Part shown: positions 25,051-34,289 of the stretch, one piece after another
Layout: every line of letters starts with the position of its first letter
Position numbering within the stretch: position 1 is the stretch's first letter
Source: Enterocloster clostridioformis
GTDB taxonomy: Bacteria > Bacillota > Clostridia > Lachnospirales > Lachnospiraceae
DNA: 64,000 nt
Direction of reading: 5' to 3'
Assembly (NCBI RefSeq): GCF_020297485.1
Contig: NZ_JAIWZC010000001.1
Coordinates: forward strand, 1,054,001 to 1,118,000
Program-made: the position numbers and the translations under genes
The notes under the pieces: generated by a model
What the model was told of the DNA's origin: nothing
What the model saw: the letters and a program-made list of their open reading frames with translations, nothing else
Databases searched by the model: none

Positions 25051-26274
25051 TTACATTGCAGTGTAAGCTCCGTCCGCTACCTTAACAGCCTTTGGTGCCT
25101 TGTGAGGCTCACCGTCCTCTGTCCAGGTCATGCCCTCGCCGGTCAGGCCGTCTAATTTGATGTTCAGCATAGATGCCTTTAACGCATCGCAAATCGTGCC
25201 GGCGTCTGCATCAGGAGTTACATTGGCATCTTCAATGGCAGCCTTGATAGCGTAGATCGCATCGTACGCGTCTGCCGCGAACTGGACCGGAACCTCGTTG
25301 TAAGCAGCCTTGTAGCTGTCTACGAACTTAACGGTCAGGTCGTCGGTTGCATCTGCTGCGAATGGTGTCAGGAGCATAAGTCCCTCTGCCAGCTTGGTGT
25401 CAAAATTCTCAACCTGAAGGATACCGTCCATACCGTCGCATCCAAAGAACTGGGGAGCAAATCCCATGGTGCTGGCCTGCTGAAGAATCAGGGAAGCCTC
25501 GGTATAGTAGATTGGCAGGAATACCAGCTCGGCGCCCGCATCCTTGGACTTCTGTAACTGGGTGGAAAAATCCTTGTTGCTGTCAGCGGTAAAGGCCTCG
25601 GCTGCAACAATCTCTATTCCCTGGTTTGCGGACTCTTCCACGAACTTCTCATAGATACCGCTGGAATATACGTCGGAGCTGTCATAGATAACAGCGACCT
25701 TGGAAGCCAGCTTGTTCTCGCCTATGTATTTAGCGGATGCAGCGCCCTGGTCCGGATCGGAGAAGCAGATACGGAATACGTTGGGGTTAGCCGCACACTC
25801 GACAGCGGAACCGGATGGTGTAATCTGGAACATGTTGTCAGCTGCGGTCTTGTCCGCAACTGCGATACATGGAGCGGAGGTTACCGTGCCCATCAGCACC
25901 TGCATACCCCAATCCTTTAATGTATTATAAGCATTGACAGACTTCTCTGCATCATGCTCGTCATCCTGGAAATTGAATTCAATCTGTGCGCCGTTTATTC
26001 CTCCGGCCTCATTGATTTCCTTTACTGCCAGTTCTGCGCCGTGCTGTACAGCCACGCCGTACACAGCCGCGCCGCCGGTCACAGGGCCGATGCCGCCAAT
26101 TTTGAACACGCCGCCTGCCGCAGTGGTATCTGCTGCCTCACTTCCCTCTGCTTTTGCGTCTGCCGCAGTAGTTTCCGCTGCCTTTGTGGTCTCTGCCGTA
26201 TTGGAACCGCCGCATGCTGTCAATGACATAGCCATAACGGCCGCCAGGCCCAGACTTAAAAATCTCTTCTTCAT
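25051..26274 (-). CDS. livJ: Branched-chain amino acid ABC transporter substrate-binding lipoprotein LivJ
   Basis: Extracellular binding protein of the Liv importer. It has a lipoprotein signal with LTAC lipobox (lipidated Cys21), then a low-complexity Ala/Glu/Thr linker to about residue 55. The periplasmic-binding fold follows with FKIGGIGPVTGGAAVYG and later QITPSGSAVECA. Length is 407 aa. GAGGAGG lies eight bases before the ATG. It has a strong promoter and a terminator hairpin of its own, consistent with higher expression than the rest. Confidence 0.94.
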   Translation of the reverse strand: MKKRFLSLGLAAVMAMSLTACGGSNTAETTKAAETTAADAKAEGSEAADTTAAGGVFKIGGIGPVTGGAAVYGVAVQHGAELAVKEINEAGGINGAQIEFNFQDDEHDAEKSVNAYNTLKDWGMQVLMGTVTSAPCIAVADKTAADNMFQITPSGSAVECAANPNVFRICFSDPDQGAASAKYIGENKLASKVAVIYDSSDVYSSGIYEKFVEESANQGIEIVAAEAFTADSNKDFSTQLQKSKDAGAELVFLPIYYTEASLILQQASTMGFAPQFFGCDGMDGILQVENFDTKLAEGLMLLTPFAADATDDLTVKFVDSYKAAYNEVPVQFAADAYDAIYAIKAAIEDANVTPDADAGTICDALKASMLNIKLDGLTGEGMTWTEDGEPHKAPKAVKVADGAYTAM

Positions 26275-26316
26275 AATTAGCTCCTCCTCTTGCCTTTAAA
26301 ATATAAAGCTTTCTAT

Positions 26317-26345
26317 ATTATAGGTAGTCCGGGTGGGTTTGTCAA
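26317..26345 (-). promoter_or_regulatory. Strong SigA-type promoter of livJ
   Basis: Minus strand TTGACA - 17 bases - TATAAT, a consensus match, 43 bases before the livJ ATG. Confidence 0.9.
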
Positions 26346-26436
26346 TCGTTTCATGAAAATTATGGTTTATTTTTGATGATTTGCCGAAAAATTAGAGCAA
26401 AAGCAGGTATAATCCGCCAAAAACAGGCTATTTTTT

Positions 26437-26477
26437 AGGGGAAGGGCACCATTTCTGGTTCCTTTCCCCTATTTTTT
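26437..26477 (+). terminator. Hairpin with T-tract on the plus strand, behind gpsA
   Basis: AGGGGAAGGG...CCTTTCCCCT forms a 10-bp-plus stem a few bases after the gpsA stop. The T-run (ATTTTTT) follows it on the plus strand; on the minus strand the stem is flanked by A-runs. It therefore reads as a terminator against plus-strand transcription, though it could still end gpsA inefficiently. Confidence 0.5.
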
Positions 26478-27489
26478 ATTCCTCTGCCCACTCTAAATCC
26501 GAGTTTTCGATACGCTTATCCCTAAGCATCAGCTCCAGGACCGCTTCCTTTGCGGGCATGCCTCCGAACAGGATGGCATTGACCTGTTCCACGATTGGCA
26601 TGGACACCTCGTACTGCTGTGACAGCGCCAGAGCCGCCCTGGCGGAATATACGCCTTCCACCACCATCTTCACCTCTGCCATGGCTTCCTCCATGGTACG
26701 GCCCTGGCCAATCAGTATGCCGGCCCTGCGGTTGCGGCTGTGCATGCTGGCGCAGGTCACAATCAAGTCCCCGATGCCTGTAAGCCCGGCAAATGTCTCC
26801 ATCCGTCCGCCCATGTCAATGCCCAGGCGGGATATCTCCGCGATTCCTCTGGTAATGAGGGCTGCCTTGGTGTTGTCACCGTATCCCAGGCCGTCGGCCA
26901 TACCGGCGGCCAGGGCAATCACATTCTTAAGGGCTCCTCCCAGCTCGATTCCCAGCACATCCGGGCTGGTATACACGCGGAACACTTCGCTCATAAAGAT
27001 TCCCTGGACAAATTCAGCCACGCTGCGTTTATGAGCGCCCGCCACACATGTGGTGGGAAGTCCCCTGCTCACTTCCTCCGCATGGCTGGGTCCGGAAAGG
27101 ACTGTCACCTCCGCCTCCGGCAGCTCCTCCTCAATTATCTGGGACAGGGTCATGAGGCTCTTTTCCTCGATTCCCTTTGCCACATTGGTTATCACCTGGC
27201 CCTGCTTTATGTAGGCCCTCATCCTTTGTGATGTCTGCCTCACAAAAACCGAGGGAACAGCAAGTACCAGAAGGTCCTTGTCCCTCATAGCCTCCTCAAG
27301 GTCATCCGTAAGCCCGATTGCTTCCGGGATCCTTACCTCAGAAAGGTTGCGATGGATACGCGTATCCTTTAGTTCCGCTATCTCCTGCGGGATGGCGGAC
27401 CATATCTGTACCGTATGTCCATTGCCGTTAAGTAAAACTGACAGGGCCGTACCCCAAGTACCTGATCCGATTACACCGATTGATGCCAT
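26476..27489 (-). CDS. gpsA: Glycerol-3-phosphate dehydrogenase (NAD(P)+)
   Basis: Reduces dihydroxyacetone phosphate to sn-glycerol-3-phosphate for phospholipids. The dinucleotide-binding motif GSGTWGTAL is near residue 7. The catalytic-domain motifs VAKGIE, SGPSHAEE and the Lys-containing LGGALKNVIALAAG are present. The start at 27489 (MASIG) follows GGTGAGG; an ATG five codons upstream lacks a well-placed ribosome site. It follows plsY, the next user of its product. Confidence 0.95.
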   Translation of the reverse strand: MASIGVIGSGTWGTALSVLLNGNGHTVQIWSAIPQEIAELKDTRIHRNLSEVRIPEAIGLTDDLEEAMRDKDLLVLAVPSVFVRQTSQRMRAYIKQGQVITNVAKGIEEKSLMTLSQIIEEELPEAEVTVLSGPSHAEEVSRGLPTTCVAGAHKRSVAEFVQGIFMSEVFRVYTSPDVLGIELGGALKNVIALAAGMADGLGYGDNTKAALITRGIAEISRLGIDMGGRMETFAGLTGIGDLIVTCASMHSRNRRAGILIGQGRTMEEAMAEVKMVVEGVYSARAALALSQQYEVSMPIVEQVNAILFGGMPAKEAVLELMLRDKRIENSDLEWAEE

Positions 27490-27531
27490 AACCTCACCGT
27501 CCATTAATTGTTTTTTACTGTCCTTTGTATA

Positions 27532-28173
27532 CTACTCTGTCTTTTTCTTAGCGCCTACCTTGTTCTCCCTGCCCTGTGCCAGCCTGACGATATTCGCCCT
27601 GTGCCTCCAGAAAGCCATGGCCGCTATCACCGCGGAAACAGCGTAGAACTGGGGTCTGGCCTCGGGTACGAGCCCGTAAGCCCCCAAATGGCCGAAATAG
27701 ATGTTCCAGCACAGGAAAATAGCGGACACCACCAGGGAGCCCAGGGACACATACCTGGTCACTGCCACGATGAGCACAAAGACCAGCAGGCAGACAGCCG
27801 TCAGCCGCCAGTCCAGTGAAAACATGATCCCTGCTGTCGCCGCAATTCCCTTACCGCCCTTAAACTTAAGATAAAAAGGAAAATTATGGCCCAATATGAC
27901 GCCGAAGCCCGTACAGAGTATCAGCACATAGATATACCCCGGCTGGGACCGGAAAAGAATCCTTACCAGGAAGCAGGGTATCACCGTTTTCAGGAAATCA
28001 CCCATGAATACAATGAGACCTGCCTTTACTCCCATGACGCGCAGCGCGTTGGTACTCCCCGAATTGCCGCTGCCGTGCTGGCGTATATCAATTCCCTTGG
28101 ACTTGCCGTAAATGAAACCGGTCTGGAATAAACCAAAAACATATCCCATGACCAAACATATAATCTGTTCCAC
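27532..28173 (-). CDS. plsY: Glycerol-3-phosphate acyltransferase PlsY
   Basis: Membrane enzyme that acylates glycerol-3-phosphate from acyl-phosphate. PlsY motifs are clear: GSGNSGSTNALR near residue 35, LGHNFPFYLKFKGGKGIAA near 94, and a late block near ARPQF. Several hydrophobic spans; 213 aa is normal. The start is a GTG at 28173 with AGGGGG eight bases away. The order der-plsY-gpsA is typical for Firmicutes. Confidence 0.95.
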   Translation of the reverse strand: MEQIICLVMGYVFGLFQTGFIYGKSKGIDIRQHGSGNSGSTNALRVMGVKAGLIVFMGDFLKTVIPCFLVRILFRSQPGYIYVLILCTGFGVILGHNFPFYLKFKGGKGIAATAGIMFSLDWRLTAVCLLVFVLIVAVTRYVSLGSLVVSAIFLCWNIYFGHLGAYGLVPEARPQFYAVSAVIAAMAFWRHRANIVRLAQGRENKVGAKKKTE

Positions 28174-28197
28174 TCCTTAATCCCCCTTTTCTTACAC

Positions 28198-29526
28198 TTA
28201 TTGCTCTTTTCCTCTTCGTTCCCTGACAAGAAATTTTAAGGATGTGCCCTTAAAGCCGAAGGCATTTCTGATCTGGTTCTCCAGATACCTGGTATAAGAA
28301 AAATGCATCAGCTCCTTGTCATTGACAAAGATCACAAAGGTAGGAGGCTTTACCGCCACTTGGGTCATATAGTAAATCTTAAGCCGTTTTCCCTTGTCTG
28401 AAGGCGGCTGCTGCATGGCCACTGCCTCTGTCATGATTTCATTGAGAACGCCGGTGGCCACCCTCAGGTTCTGGTTCTGGCGCACCACGTCAATCATCTC
28501 AAAAAGCTTGGTGAGACGCTGTCCCGTTGCCGCGGATATAAAAAGGAATTCCGCGTAAGGGATGAAGGAGAGGATCTCCTTGATTTTCCTGGTATATTCA
28601 TATATGGTCTTGTCCGTTTTCTCGATGGCATCCCACTTATTTACGGCCACAATGATTCCCTTGCCCCTCTCATGGGCGATTCCGGCAATCTTGGCATCCT
28701 GCTCCGTGACGCCTTCTGTTGCGTCTATGACCACAACCACCACATCGGCCCGTTCCACAGCGGACACGGTGCGGATGATGCTGTAGCGCTCCAGTTCTTC
28801 CTTTATCTTGCTCTTGCGGCGCAGGCCGGCCGTATCTATGAATACATAAGGCGTGCCTTCATGGATAACCTCCGTATCCACCGCATCCCTGGTGGTGCCC
28901 GCTATATCCGACACAATGACACGGTTCTCACCCAGAAGCTTATTTATAATGGAAGACTTTCCCACATTCGGCTTGCCTACCACGGCAATCCTTGGCCGCT
29001 CGTCCTCCTCTTCCTCCATCTGCTCCGAGTCAAAGTGCTTCACCACCTCGTCCAGCAGATCACCGATTCCCAGCCGTGAAGCAGCCGACACAGCGATGGG
29101 ATCTCCGATTCCCAGATTGTAAAACTCGTAGACGTCATTGCCGTACTTGGCAACGCTGTCCACCTTGTTCACAGCCAGCACCACCGGCTTGTGGGACTTG
29201 CGCAGCAAATCAGCCACCTTTGAATCCGCGTCCACCAGTCCCTGGCGCACATCCACGATAAAAACAATCACATCCGCGGTGGAAATGGCAATCTCCGCCT
29301 GCTCGCGCATCTGGGACAGGATGATATCCTTGGAATCCGGCTCAATGCCGCCGGTGTCAATCAGCGTGAAATTCATATTCAGCCATTCGCAGTCCGCGTA
29401 AATCCGGTCCCTGGTCACGCCCGGCGTGTCCTTTACAATGGAAATGGTATCTCCTGCTATGACATTAAACAACGTAGACTTTCCCACATTGGGCCTGCCT
29501 ACGATTGCAACTATTGGTTTGCTCAT
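28198..29526 (-). CDS. der: Ribosome biogenesis GTPase Der (EngA)
   Basis: Tandem-GTPase that acts in 50S assembly. G1 motifs are GRPNVGKST (about 10-18) and GKPNVGKSS (about 185-193). G3 motifs are DTGG and DTAG, G4 motifs NKVD and NKWD. A C-terminal KH-like domain follows, ending with the basic tail RERRGKEQ. The 442-residue length is standard. Confidence 0.97.
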   Translation of the reverse strand: MSKPIVAIVGRPNVGKSTLFNVIAGDTISIVKDTPGVTRDRIYADCEWLNMNFTLIDTGGIEPDSKDIILSQMREQAEIAISTADVIVFIVDVRQGLVDADSKVADLLRKSHKPVVLAVNKVDSVAKYGNDVYEFYNLGIGDPIAVSAASRLGIGDLLDEVVKHFDSEQMEEEEDERPRIAVVGKPNVGKSSIINKLLGENRVIVSDIAGTTRDAVDTEVIHEGTPYVFIDTAGLRRKSKIKEELERYSIIRTVSAVERADVVVVVIDATEGVTEQDAKIAGIAHERGKGIIVAVNKWDAIEKTDKTIYEYTRKIKEILSFIPYAEFLFISAATGQRLTKLFEMIDVVRQNQNLRVATGVLNEIMTEAVAMQQPPSDKGKRLKIYYMTQVAVKPPTFVIFVNDKELMHFSYTRYLENQIRNAFGFKGTSLKFLVRERRGKEQ

Positions 29527-29556
29527 GTTTATAACCTCCTCATTAATGACCTTACG

Positions 29557-29751
29557 TCACATCTGCCTGCGCACAATCCGGTACTCATCATCGGACTGGT
29601 AATAAGGACATGCGTTTACGGTACCTCTCAAAAAGCGCCCCATCTCATCCTCATCCAGATTCACTTCACAGACATAGTAATCATTTTCCTCATCATATAC
29701 GTAATTGCCGCAGCACTCGCAGCTGGTCTTTCTGTTCTTTTCCGGTTTCAT
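29557..29751 (-). CDS. DUF6472-type small Cys-rich protein
   Basis: A 64-residue acidic protein with CECC at residues 11-14, Cys28 and Cys48 (ACPYY). These could bind a metal such as zinc. The pattern CECCGNYVYDEENDYYVCEV matches the small Clostridial family I know as DUF6472. It is the first gene behind a promoter shared with der, plsY and gpsA. Function unknown. Confidence 0.8.
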   Translation of the reverse strand: MKPEKNRKTSCECCGNYVYDEENDYYVCEVNLDEDEMGRFLRGTVNACPYYQSDDEYRIVRRQM

Positions 29752-29793
29752 ATGAATCCATATCCTTTAACACAAATTCTTCGCATCCGCTTG

Positions 29794-29822
29794 ATTTTAC
29801 TATACCGGACCTGACTTGTAAA
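29794..29822 (-). promoter_or_regulatory. SigA-type promoter of the DUF6472-der-plsY-gpsA unit
   Basis: Minus strand TTTACA - 17 bases - TAAAAT, about 43 bases before the DUF6472 gene start. Confidence 0.65.
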
Positions 29823-29940
29823 GCACTTTCTTATTAACCTCTATCATAGCAATATAACTTATTTTTGTAAATGCAAAGTTAATTTTCTAAAAATGTTTCT
29901 GAAAATTTCTTGTTTTTTTTGACGAAATTATATCAACCCC

Positions 29941-29969
29941 TTGACCCGGTCAGACGGAAATGGTATAAA
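29941..29969 (+). promoter_or_regulatory. SigA-type promoter of prs
   Basis: Plus strand TTGACC - 17 bases - TATAAA, 51 bases before the prs ATG. Confidence 0.8.
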
Positions 29970-30020
29970 TCATATGTGATATTTTCAAACAAATGATGAT
30001 TTCAAAGGAGCAAAGCTATC

Positions 30021-31229
30021 ATGGCTAACAATTTTGTATTCAAAGATTCCCTTCCCGTAGCGCCTTTAAAAATCGCCGCACTGGAAAGCTGTAAGAATCT
30101 TGCAGCCAAGGTGAACGACCATATTGTACAATTCAGGCGCAATGATATAGAGGAACTGATGCGCCGCAAGGAGGACCTTCACTACCGCGGTTATGACGTG
30201 GATTCCTATCTGCTTCACTGCAGCTGTCCCAGATTCGGAACAGGCGAGGGCAAGGCCGTCATCAATGAATCCGTAAGAGGCACAGATGTTTTTGTCATGG
30301 TGGATGTGATGAATTACAGCATTCCCTATACGGTAAGCGGTTATACCAACCATATGTCGCCGGACGACCATTTTCAGGATTTGAAGCGGATTATCGGGGC
30401 CTGCTCCGCCACTGCCCACAGGGTCAATGTGGTCATGCCCTTCCTATATGAAAGCCGCCAGCACAAGCGCAGCAAACGCGAGTCCCTGGACTGCGCCATG
30501 GCTTTAGAGGAGCTGGCAGCCTTGGGTGTGGAAAACATCATCACCTTTGACGCCCACGACCCGCGGGTACAGAACGCCATCCCGCTGATTGGCTTTGACA
30601 ATTTCATGCCCACGTATCAGTTTGTAAAGGCCCTCTTTTTCCATGATTCCAACATCCGTATTGATAAAGAACACTTAATGGTCATCAGCCCGGACGAGGG
30701 CGCCATGAACCGCGCCGTATACCTTGCCAACAACCTGGGTGTGGACATGGGTATGTTCTATAAGCGCAGGGATTATTCCCAGGTAATCGGCGGACGCAAC
30801 CCAATCGTGGCCCATGAATTCCTGGGTTCTTCCGTAGAAGGAAAGACCGTACTTATCATCGACGATATGATATCCTCCGGCGAAAGCATGCTGGATACCT
30901 GCAAGGAGTTAAAGGAACACAAGGCTGACAAGGTCATTGTATGCTGTACCTTCGGTCTCTTCACCAACGGCCTTGAGAAATTTGACGAGTACTACCACCA
31001 GGGATATCTGGATTATGTCATCACCACCAACCTGAATTACCGCACCCAGGAACTGATTGACAGAGAGTGGTATCTGGAAGCCGACATGAGCAAATACCTG
31101 GCCGCTGTCATCAACTCCATGAACCATGACCGCTCCATCAGCGCCTCCCTTTCTCCCACGGAGAAGATTCAGAAGCTGGTCCAGAAGCATCAGAACGGCG
31201 GATACGAGTATTTCCAGAAGCTTGTATAA
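30021..31229 (+). CDS. prs: Ribose-phosphate pyrophosphokinase, long form
   Basis: Makes PRPP from ribose-5-phosphate and ATP for nucleotide, His and Trp synthesis. The PRPP-binding loop VLIIDDMISSGES is near residue 277. The ATP-side segment SRQHKRSKRESLDC and FDAHDPRVQNA are present. At 402 residues it is about 85 longer than the usual class I enzyme (about 315), with an extended N-terminus and C-terminus. I regard this as the long Clostridial variant, not a fusion. AAAGGAG lies ten bases before the ATG. Monocistronic. Confidence 0.9.
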   Translation: MANNFVFKDSLPVAPLKIAALESCKNLAAKVNDHIVQFRRNDIEELMRRKEDLHYRGYDVDSYLLHCSCPRFGTGEGKAVINESVRGTDVFVMVDVMNYSIPYTVSGYTNHMSPDDHFQDLKRIIGACSATAHRVNVVMPFLYESRQHKRSKRESLDCAMALEELAALGVENIITFDAHDPRVQNAIPLIGFDNFMPTYQFVKALFFHDSNIRIDKEHLMVISPDEGAMNRAVYLANNLGVDMGMFYKRRDYSQVIGGRNPIVAHEFLGSSVEGKTVLIIDDMISSGESMLDTCKELKEHKADKVIVCCTFGLFTNGLEKFDEYYHQGYLDYVITTNLNYRTQELIDREWYLEADMSKYLAAVINSMNHDRSISASLSPTEKIQKLVQKHQNGGYEYFQKLV

Positions 31230-31290
31230 AACCCTGTCATCCATGTAGAAGAATCAATACCGAGGAATTAATACAGGAAAATCAATATTC

Positions 31291-31349
31291 AAAAATGCAC
31301 GGTCCGCGGCAGCGAAATGCCCACCGAAAGGGACTGTGCATTTTTTTGT
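31291..31349 (+). terminator. Rho-independent terminator of prs
   Basis: AAAATGCACGGTCC pairs with GGGACTGTGCATTTT, then TTTTTTTG. The gap 31230-31494 otherwise holds only a doubtful 60-residue minus-strand frame. Confidence 0.85.
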
Positions 31350-31494
31350 TTCTCTCGATTGTCACACCAGGTTCCATGCGGCGGTACTTCCATGGCAGCC
31401 AGCTGTTCCTGCTGCATGGTCTCAAAATATCCGCCTCCCATAATGTCCCAGTACATCCGGCTGCGCTCCATCCGCTGTTCCAGAACAGGCCATG

Positions 31495-32349
31495 CTACCT
31501 AAGGCACAGAAACGCCGCCAGGTTTCCCCGCTCCTCCCCCACCTTCCTGTGAGAAAAGAGGTAATCGCTGTTGCACATGGTACAAATATTAGTAATATGA
31601 ATATTCTCCCGACGTATGCCCGCCTCACGGAAAATGATTTCATTGGCCTTCCACAAATCCAGCTGGTACTTTCCGGGTCTTTTTCCCTGGCAATAGAGTT
31701 CTTCCCAGTATTCCGGCTCAAAGGCTTTCCTGAATTCCTCCACCACTTCACCGCCCACTTCAAAGCATTCCCGGCAGATGCTGGGGCCCACACATGCAAT
31801 CAGATCCCCCGGCTTTGTGCCAAAGGCTTCCTTCATGGCATCCACCGTCACCTGGCCCATACGTTTAACCGTCCCTCTCCATCCGGAGTGGCTGAGCCCG
31901 ATGGCCCTGTTCACCGGGTCCAGAAGGTACAGGGGCACACAGTCCGCATAAAAGGTCACCAGGGTAAGCCCCGGCACATCGGTAATCAGGCCGTCGATGT
32001 CCCTGTAATCCCTTTCCCTTACAACGCCCTTTCCCGCATCCTCCTGTGTCACCCGGCGCAGGTTGACCGTATGTGTCTGGTGGGACACCACCATTCGGTC
32101 CCGCTCCACTCCCAGGGCAGCTGCCATACGCGTAAAGTTTTCCAGCACATCTTCCGCCGCGTCTCCCCTGCTGTAAGAGAAATTCATGGTGGAGAACTTT
32201 CCCCTGCTGGCTCCGCCCATGCGGGTGGAAAAACCATTGACCGCCAGTCCGGTATCATCCAGCGCCTTAAATGAGAGATAGGGAACGCCCGTACTGTCTT
32301 TTATGTCAAATACGTGAGACTTGTTCTTATAGCTCCAGTTTATATCCAT
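31495..32349 (-). CDS. pgeF: Peptidoglycan editing factor PgeF (YfiH/DUF152, multicopper-oxidase-like)
   Basis: Family with polyphenol oxidase-like fold; PgeF removes wrong amino acids (L-Ser for L-Ala) from peptidoglycan precursors, and related proteins act as purine nucleoside phosphorylases. The zinc/copper ligand motifs are present: SHQTH near 89, YADCVPLY near 134, HSGWRGT near 154. Length 284 aa is normal. It sits 21 bases behind yraN, last in the lepB-rbgA-rnhB-yraN-pgeF run. Confidence 0.9.
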   Translation of the reverse strand: MDINWSYKNKSHVFDIKDSTGVPYLSFKALDDTGLAVNGFSTRMGGASRGKFSTMNFSYSRGDAAEDVLENFTRMAAALGVERDRMVVSHQTHTVNLRRVTQEDAGKGVVRERDYRDIDGLITDVPGLTLVTFYADCVPLYLLDPVNRAIGLSHSGWRGTVKRMGQVTVDAMKEAFGTKPGDLIACVGPSICRECFEVGGEVVEEFRKAFEPEYWEELYCQGKRPGKYQLDLWKANEIIFREAGIRRENIHITNICTMCNSDYLFSHRKVGEERGNLAAFLCLR

Positions 32350-32370
32350 AACACCATTGCCTCCTTATAT

Positions 32371-32712
32371 TCAAAATGCATCCTGTATCAGCTCAATGTC
32401 ACTGCCCAGAATTCCTACCACGTCAAACCGGCAGGGAACATCTGCGCCCATTCCATGGCTGTACAGATAAAAGGCCGCTGCCCGCCGTATCCTCTCCTGC
32501 TTCCTTGCGTCAACAGCCTCTGCCGGGCTTCCCATGGACAGCCCGGAACGGTATTTAACCTCCGCGAAAACAAGATATATGCCATGGCGGCAAATCAAAT
32601 CAATTTCTCCCTGGCGGCAACGGAAATTCCGTTCCAGCACGCGGTAACCCTTACTTGTTAAAAAAACAGCCGCTGTTTCCTCATAACGGCTGCCTGTCTG
32701 TCTCTTATTCAT
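32371..32712 (-). CDS. yraN: YraN family (UPF0102) nuclease-like protein
   Basis: A 113-residue predicted endonuclease-fold protein. It shows the family motifs AAVFLTSKGYRVLERNFRCR, GEIDLI and FAEVKYR, where D, E and K form a PD-(D/E)XK-like site. The start at 32712 (MNKRQ) has AGGCGG upstream inside an 18-bp tandem repeat. The longer frame upstream just translates that repeat (RIHRNR units) and is rejected. It follows rnhB as in many bacteria. Confidence 0.88.
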   Translation of the reverse strand: MNKRQTGSRYEETAAVFLTSKGYRVLERNFRCRQGEIDLICRHGIYLVFAEVKYRSGLSMGSPAEAVDARKQERIRRAAAFYLYSHGMGADVPCRFDVVGILGSDIELIQDAF

Positions 32713-32764
32713 ATGTATCCGCCTGTTCCTATGTATCCGCCTGTTCCTATGTATCCGCCTGAAC
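32713..32764 (-). repeat. 18-bp tandem repeat across the rnhB stop and yraN ribosome site
   Basis: Minus-strand unit GGCGGATACATAGGAACA occurs about 2.7 times. The first copy encodes the end of RnhB (QADT, stop); the last holds the ribosome site and start context of yraN. Copy number changes would alter only the spacing between the two genes. Confidence 0.9.
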
Positions 32765-33409
32765 AATATTTCTGATAAAGCTTCTCCTGTGAATGGGGCA
32801 GGGACCAAGCTCCCTGATGGCAGCTATGTGGGCCGCCGTCCCGTATCCCTTGTGTTTGGCGAATCCATATCCCGGAAACAGTTCCTCATACCCGGCCATC
32901 ATATGGTCCCTGGTGACCTTTGCCAGGACGCTGGCCGCCGCTATGGACAGGCTCTTTGCGTCCCCCTTAATAATAGGCACCTGCACCGCATCCAGCCCGG
33001 GAATGGTGACAGCGTCGTTGAGAAGTATTTCCGGCTTCACGGCAAGGCCCTTCACAGCCTCCCTCATGGCCTCATAGGTAGCCTGAAGAATATTGATTTC
33101 GTCAATCCTGGCAGGAGTTGCCAGGCCCACATTCCATGCAACAGCCTTTTCCTTTATCTCTAGGAACAGCTCCTCCCGGCGTTTCTCCGACAGCTTCTTG
33201 GAATCGTTGAGATACAGGATGCGGCATCCCTTTGGCAGCACCACGGCTCCTGCTGCCACCGGTCCTGCCAAAGGTCCCCGTCCGGCTTCATCAATGCCGC
33301 AGATATAAGTGTATGCGTCATATTCCTTCTCGTATTCCGCCATGGCCTCCAGACGGGCCATTTCCTGCTCCAGCTTTTCTCCCTTTAGCACCCTTGCAGC
33401 CATTGTCAT
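32747..33409 (-). CDS. rnhB: Ribonuclease HII
   Basis: Removes ribonucleotides from DNA and RNA from hybrids. The type 2 RNase H site is seen: D40-E41 in CGIDEAGRGPLAGPV, D132 in LLNDAV, D150 in KGDAKSLSIAAAS. The 220 residues carry about 30 extra at the N-terminus, common in Firmicutes. The start overlaps the rbgA stop by four bases (ATGA). Confidence 0.95.
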   Translation of the reverse strand: MTMAARVLKGEKLEQEMARLEAMAEYEKEYDAYTYICGIDEAGRGPLAGPVAAGAVVLPKGCRILYLNDSKKLSEKRREELFLEIKEKAVAWNVGLATPARIDEINILQATYEAMREAVKGLAVKPEILLNDAVTIPGLDAVQVPIIKGDAKSLSIAAASVLAKVTRDHMMAGYEELFPGYGFAKHKGYGTAAHIAAIRELGPCPIHRRSFIRNIVQADT

Positions 33410-34272
33410 CCCACCTTGTCCTTTTGATTCTCCGGCTCCTCTAACGTGATCCGTCCCAGCTTTCCCGCCCTGAAATCATCCAGAAGCAGGGCTGCCGCCC
33501 TGGACACATCCAGATCCCCGCCTTTTAACAGGCAGGCCCGGACCCTGGCAATTTCCTCCAGGATAAATGCCGCTTCCTTTCCCTCCGTCTCCAGGCCAAA
33601 CCGTTCAGACAGCACCTGAGGATAACGCTTTTTCAAAAAGCGTATGAGCTCCCAGGCCAGCTCGTCTTTGTTGAGAATCTGGTCATTGATGGAGCCGATG
33701 AGAGCCAGCTTAAGGCCCACCTGCTGGTCCTCAAATCTGGGCCACAGGATACCGGGGGTGTCCAAAAGCTCCAGCGTCTTATTCAGGCGTATCCACTGGT
33801 TTCCCTTGGTGACGCCGGGCTTGTTGCCAGTCTTGGCGCAGGCCTTTCCCGCGAAGGAATTGATGAAGGTGGACTTACCCACATTGGGAATCCCCACCAC
33901 CATGGTACGGATGGGACGGTTGAGTATGCCCCTGCGCCGGTCCCTCTCTATCTTTTCCTTACAGGCATCCTGGATTACGGACTGCACCTGCTTAAGTGTT
34001 CCCTTGTTCCTGGCATCAATCTTCACCACATGAATGCCCTTGTCCTCAAACCAGGCTGCCCAGCGGGCAGTCTGCCCCTCGTCCGCCAGGTCCGATTTGT
34101 TGAGAAGCACCATCCTGGCCTTGCCCGCGCCCAGGTCATCAATGTCCGGGTTCCGGCTGGAAAGGGGAACCCTGGCGTCTACCAGCTCTATTACCAGGTC
34201 AATAAGCTTCATATCTTCCTTCATGGCCCGCTTTGCCTTGGTCATATGACCAGGATACCACTGAATGTTCAT
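33406..34272 (-). CDS. rbgA: Ribosome biogenesis GTPase RbgA (YlqF)
   Basis: Circularly permuted GTPase needed for late 50S assembly. The G motifs come in permuted order: G4 NKSDLAD near 58, G5-like DARNKG near 83, then G1 GIPNVGKST near 128 and G3 DTPG near 170. The N-terminus MNIQWYPGHMTKAKR is the family hallmark. Length 288 aa fits. It is coupled to rnhB and lies 17 bases behind lepB. Confidence 0.96.
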   Translation of the reverse strand: MNIQWYPGHMTKAKRAMKEDMKLIDLVIELVDARVPLSSRNPDIDDLGAGKARMVLLNKSDLADEGQTARWAAWFEDKGIHVVKIDARNKGTLKQVQSVIQDACKEKIERDRRRGILNRPIRTMVVGIPNVGKSTFINSFAGKACAKTGNKPGVTKGNQWIRLNKTLELLDTPGILWPRFEDQQVGLKLALIGSINDQILNKDELAWELIRFLKKRYPQVLSERFGLETEGKEAAFILEEIARVRACLLKGGDLDVSRAAALLLDDFRAGKLGRITLEEPENQKDKVG

Positions 34273-34289
34273 ATTTGTAAACTCCTGTT

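Noticed and set aside
31289..31471. 60-residue minus-strand frame just after pgeF (MERSRMYWDIMGGGYFETM...)
   Set aside because: It has an amino-acid make-up that could be real or a remnant, but it runs through the prs terminator hairpin, has a poor ribosome site, and matches nothing I know.
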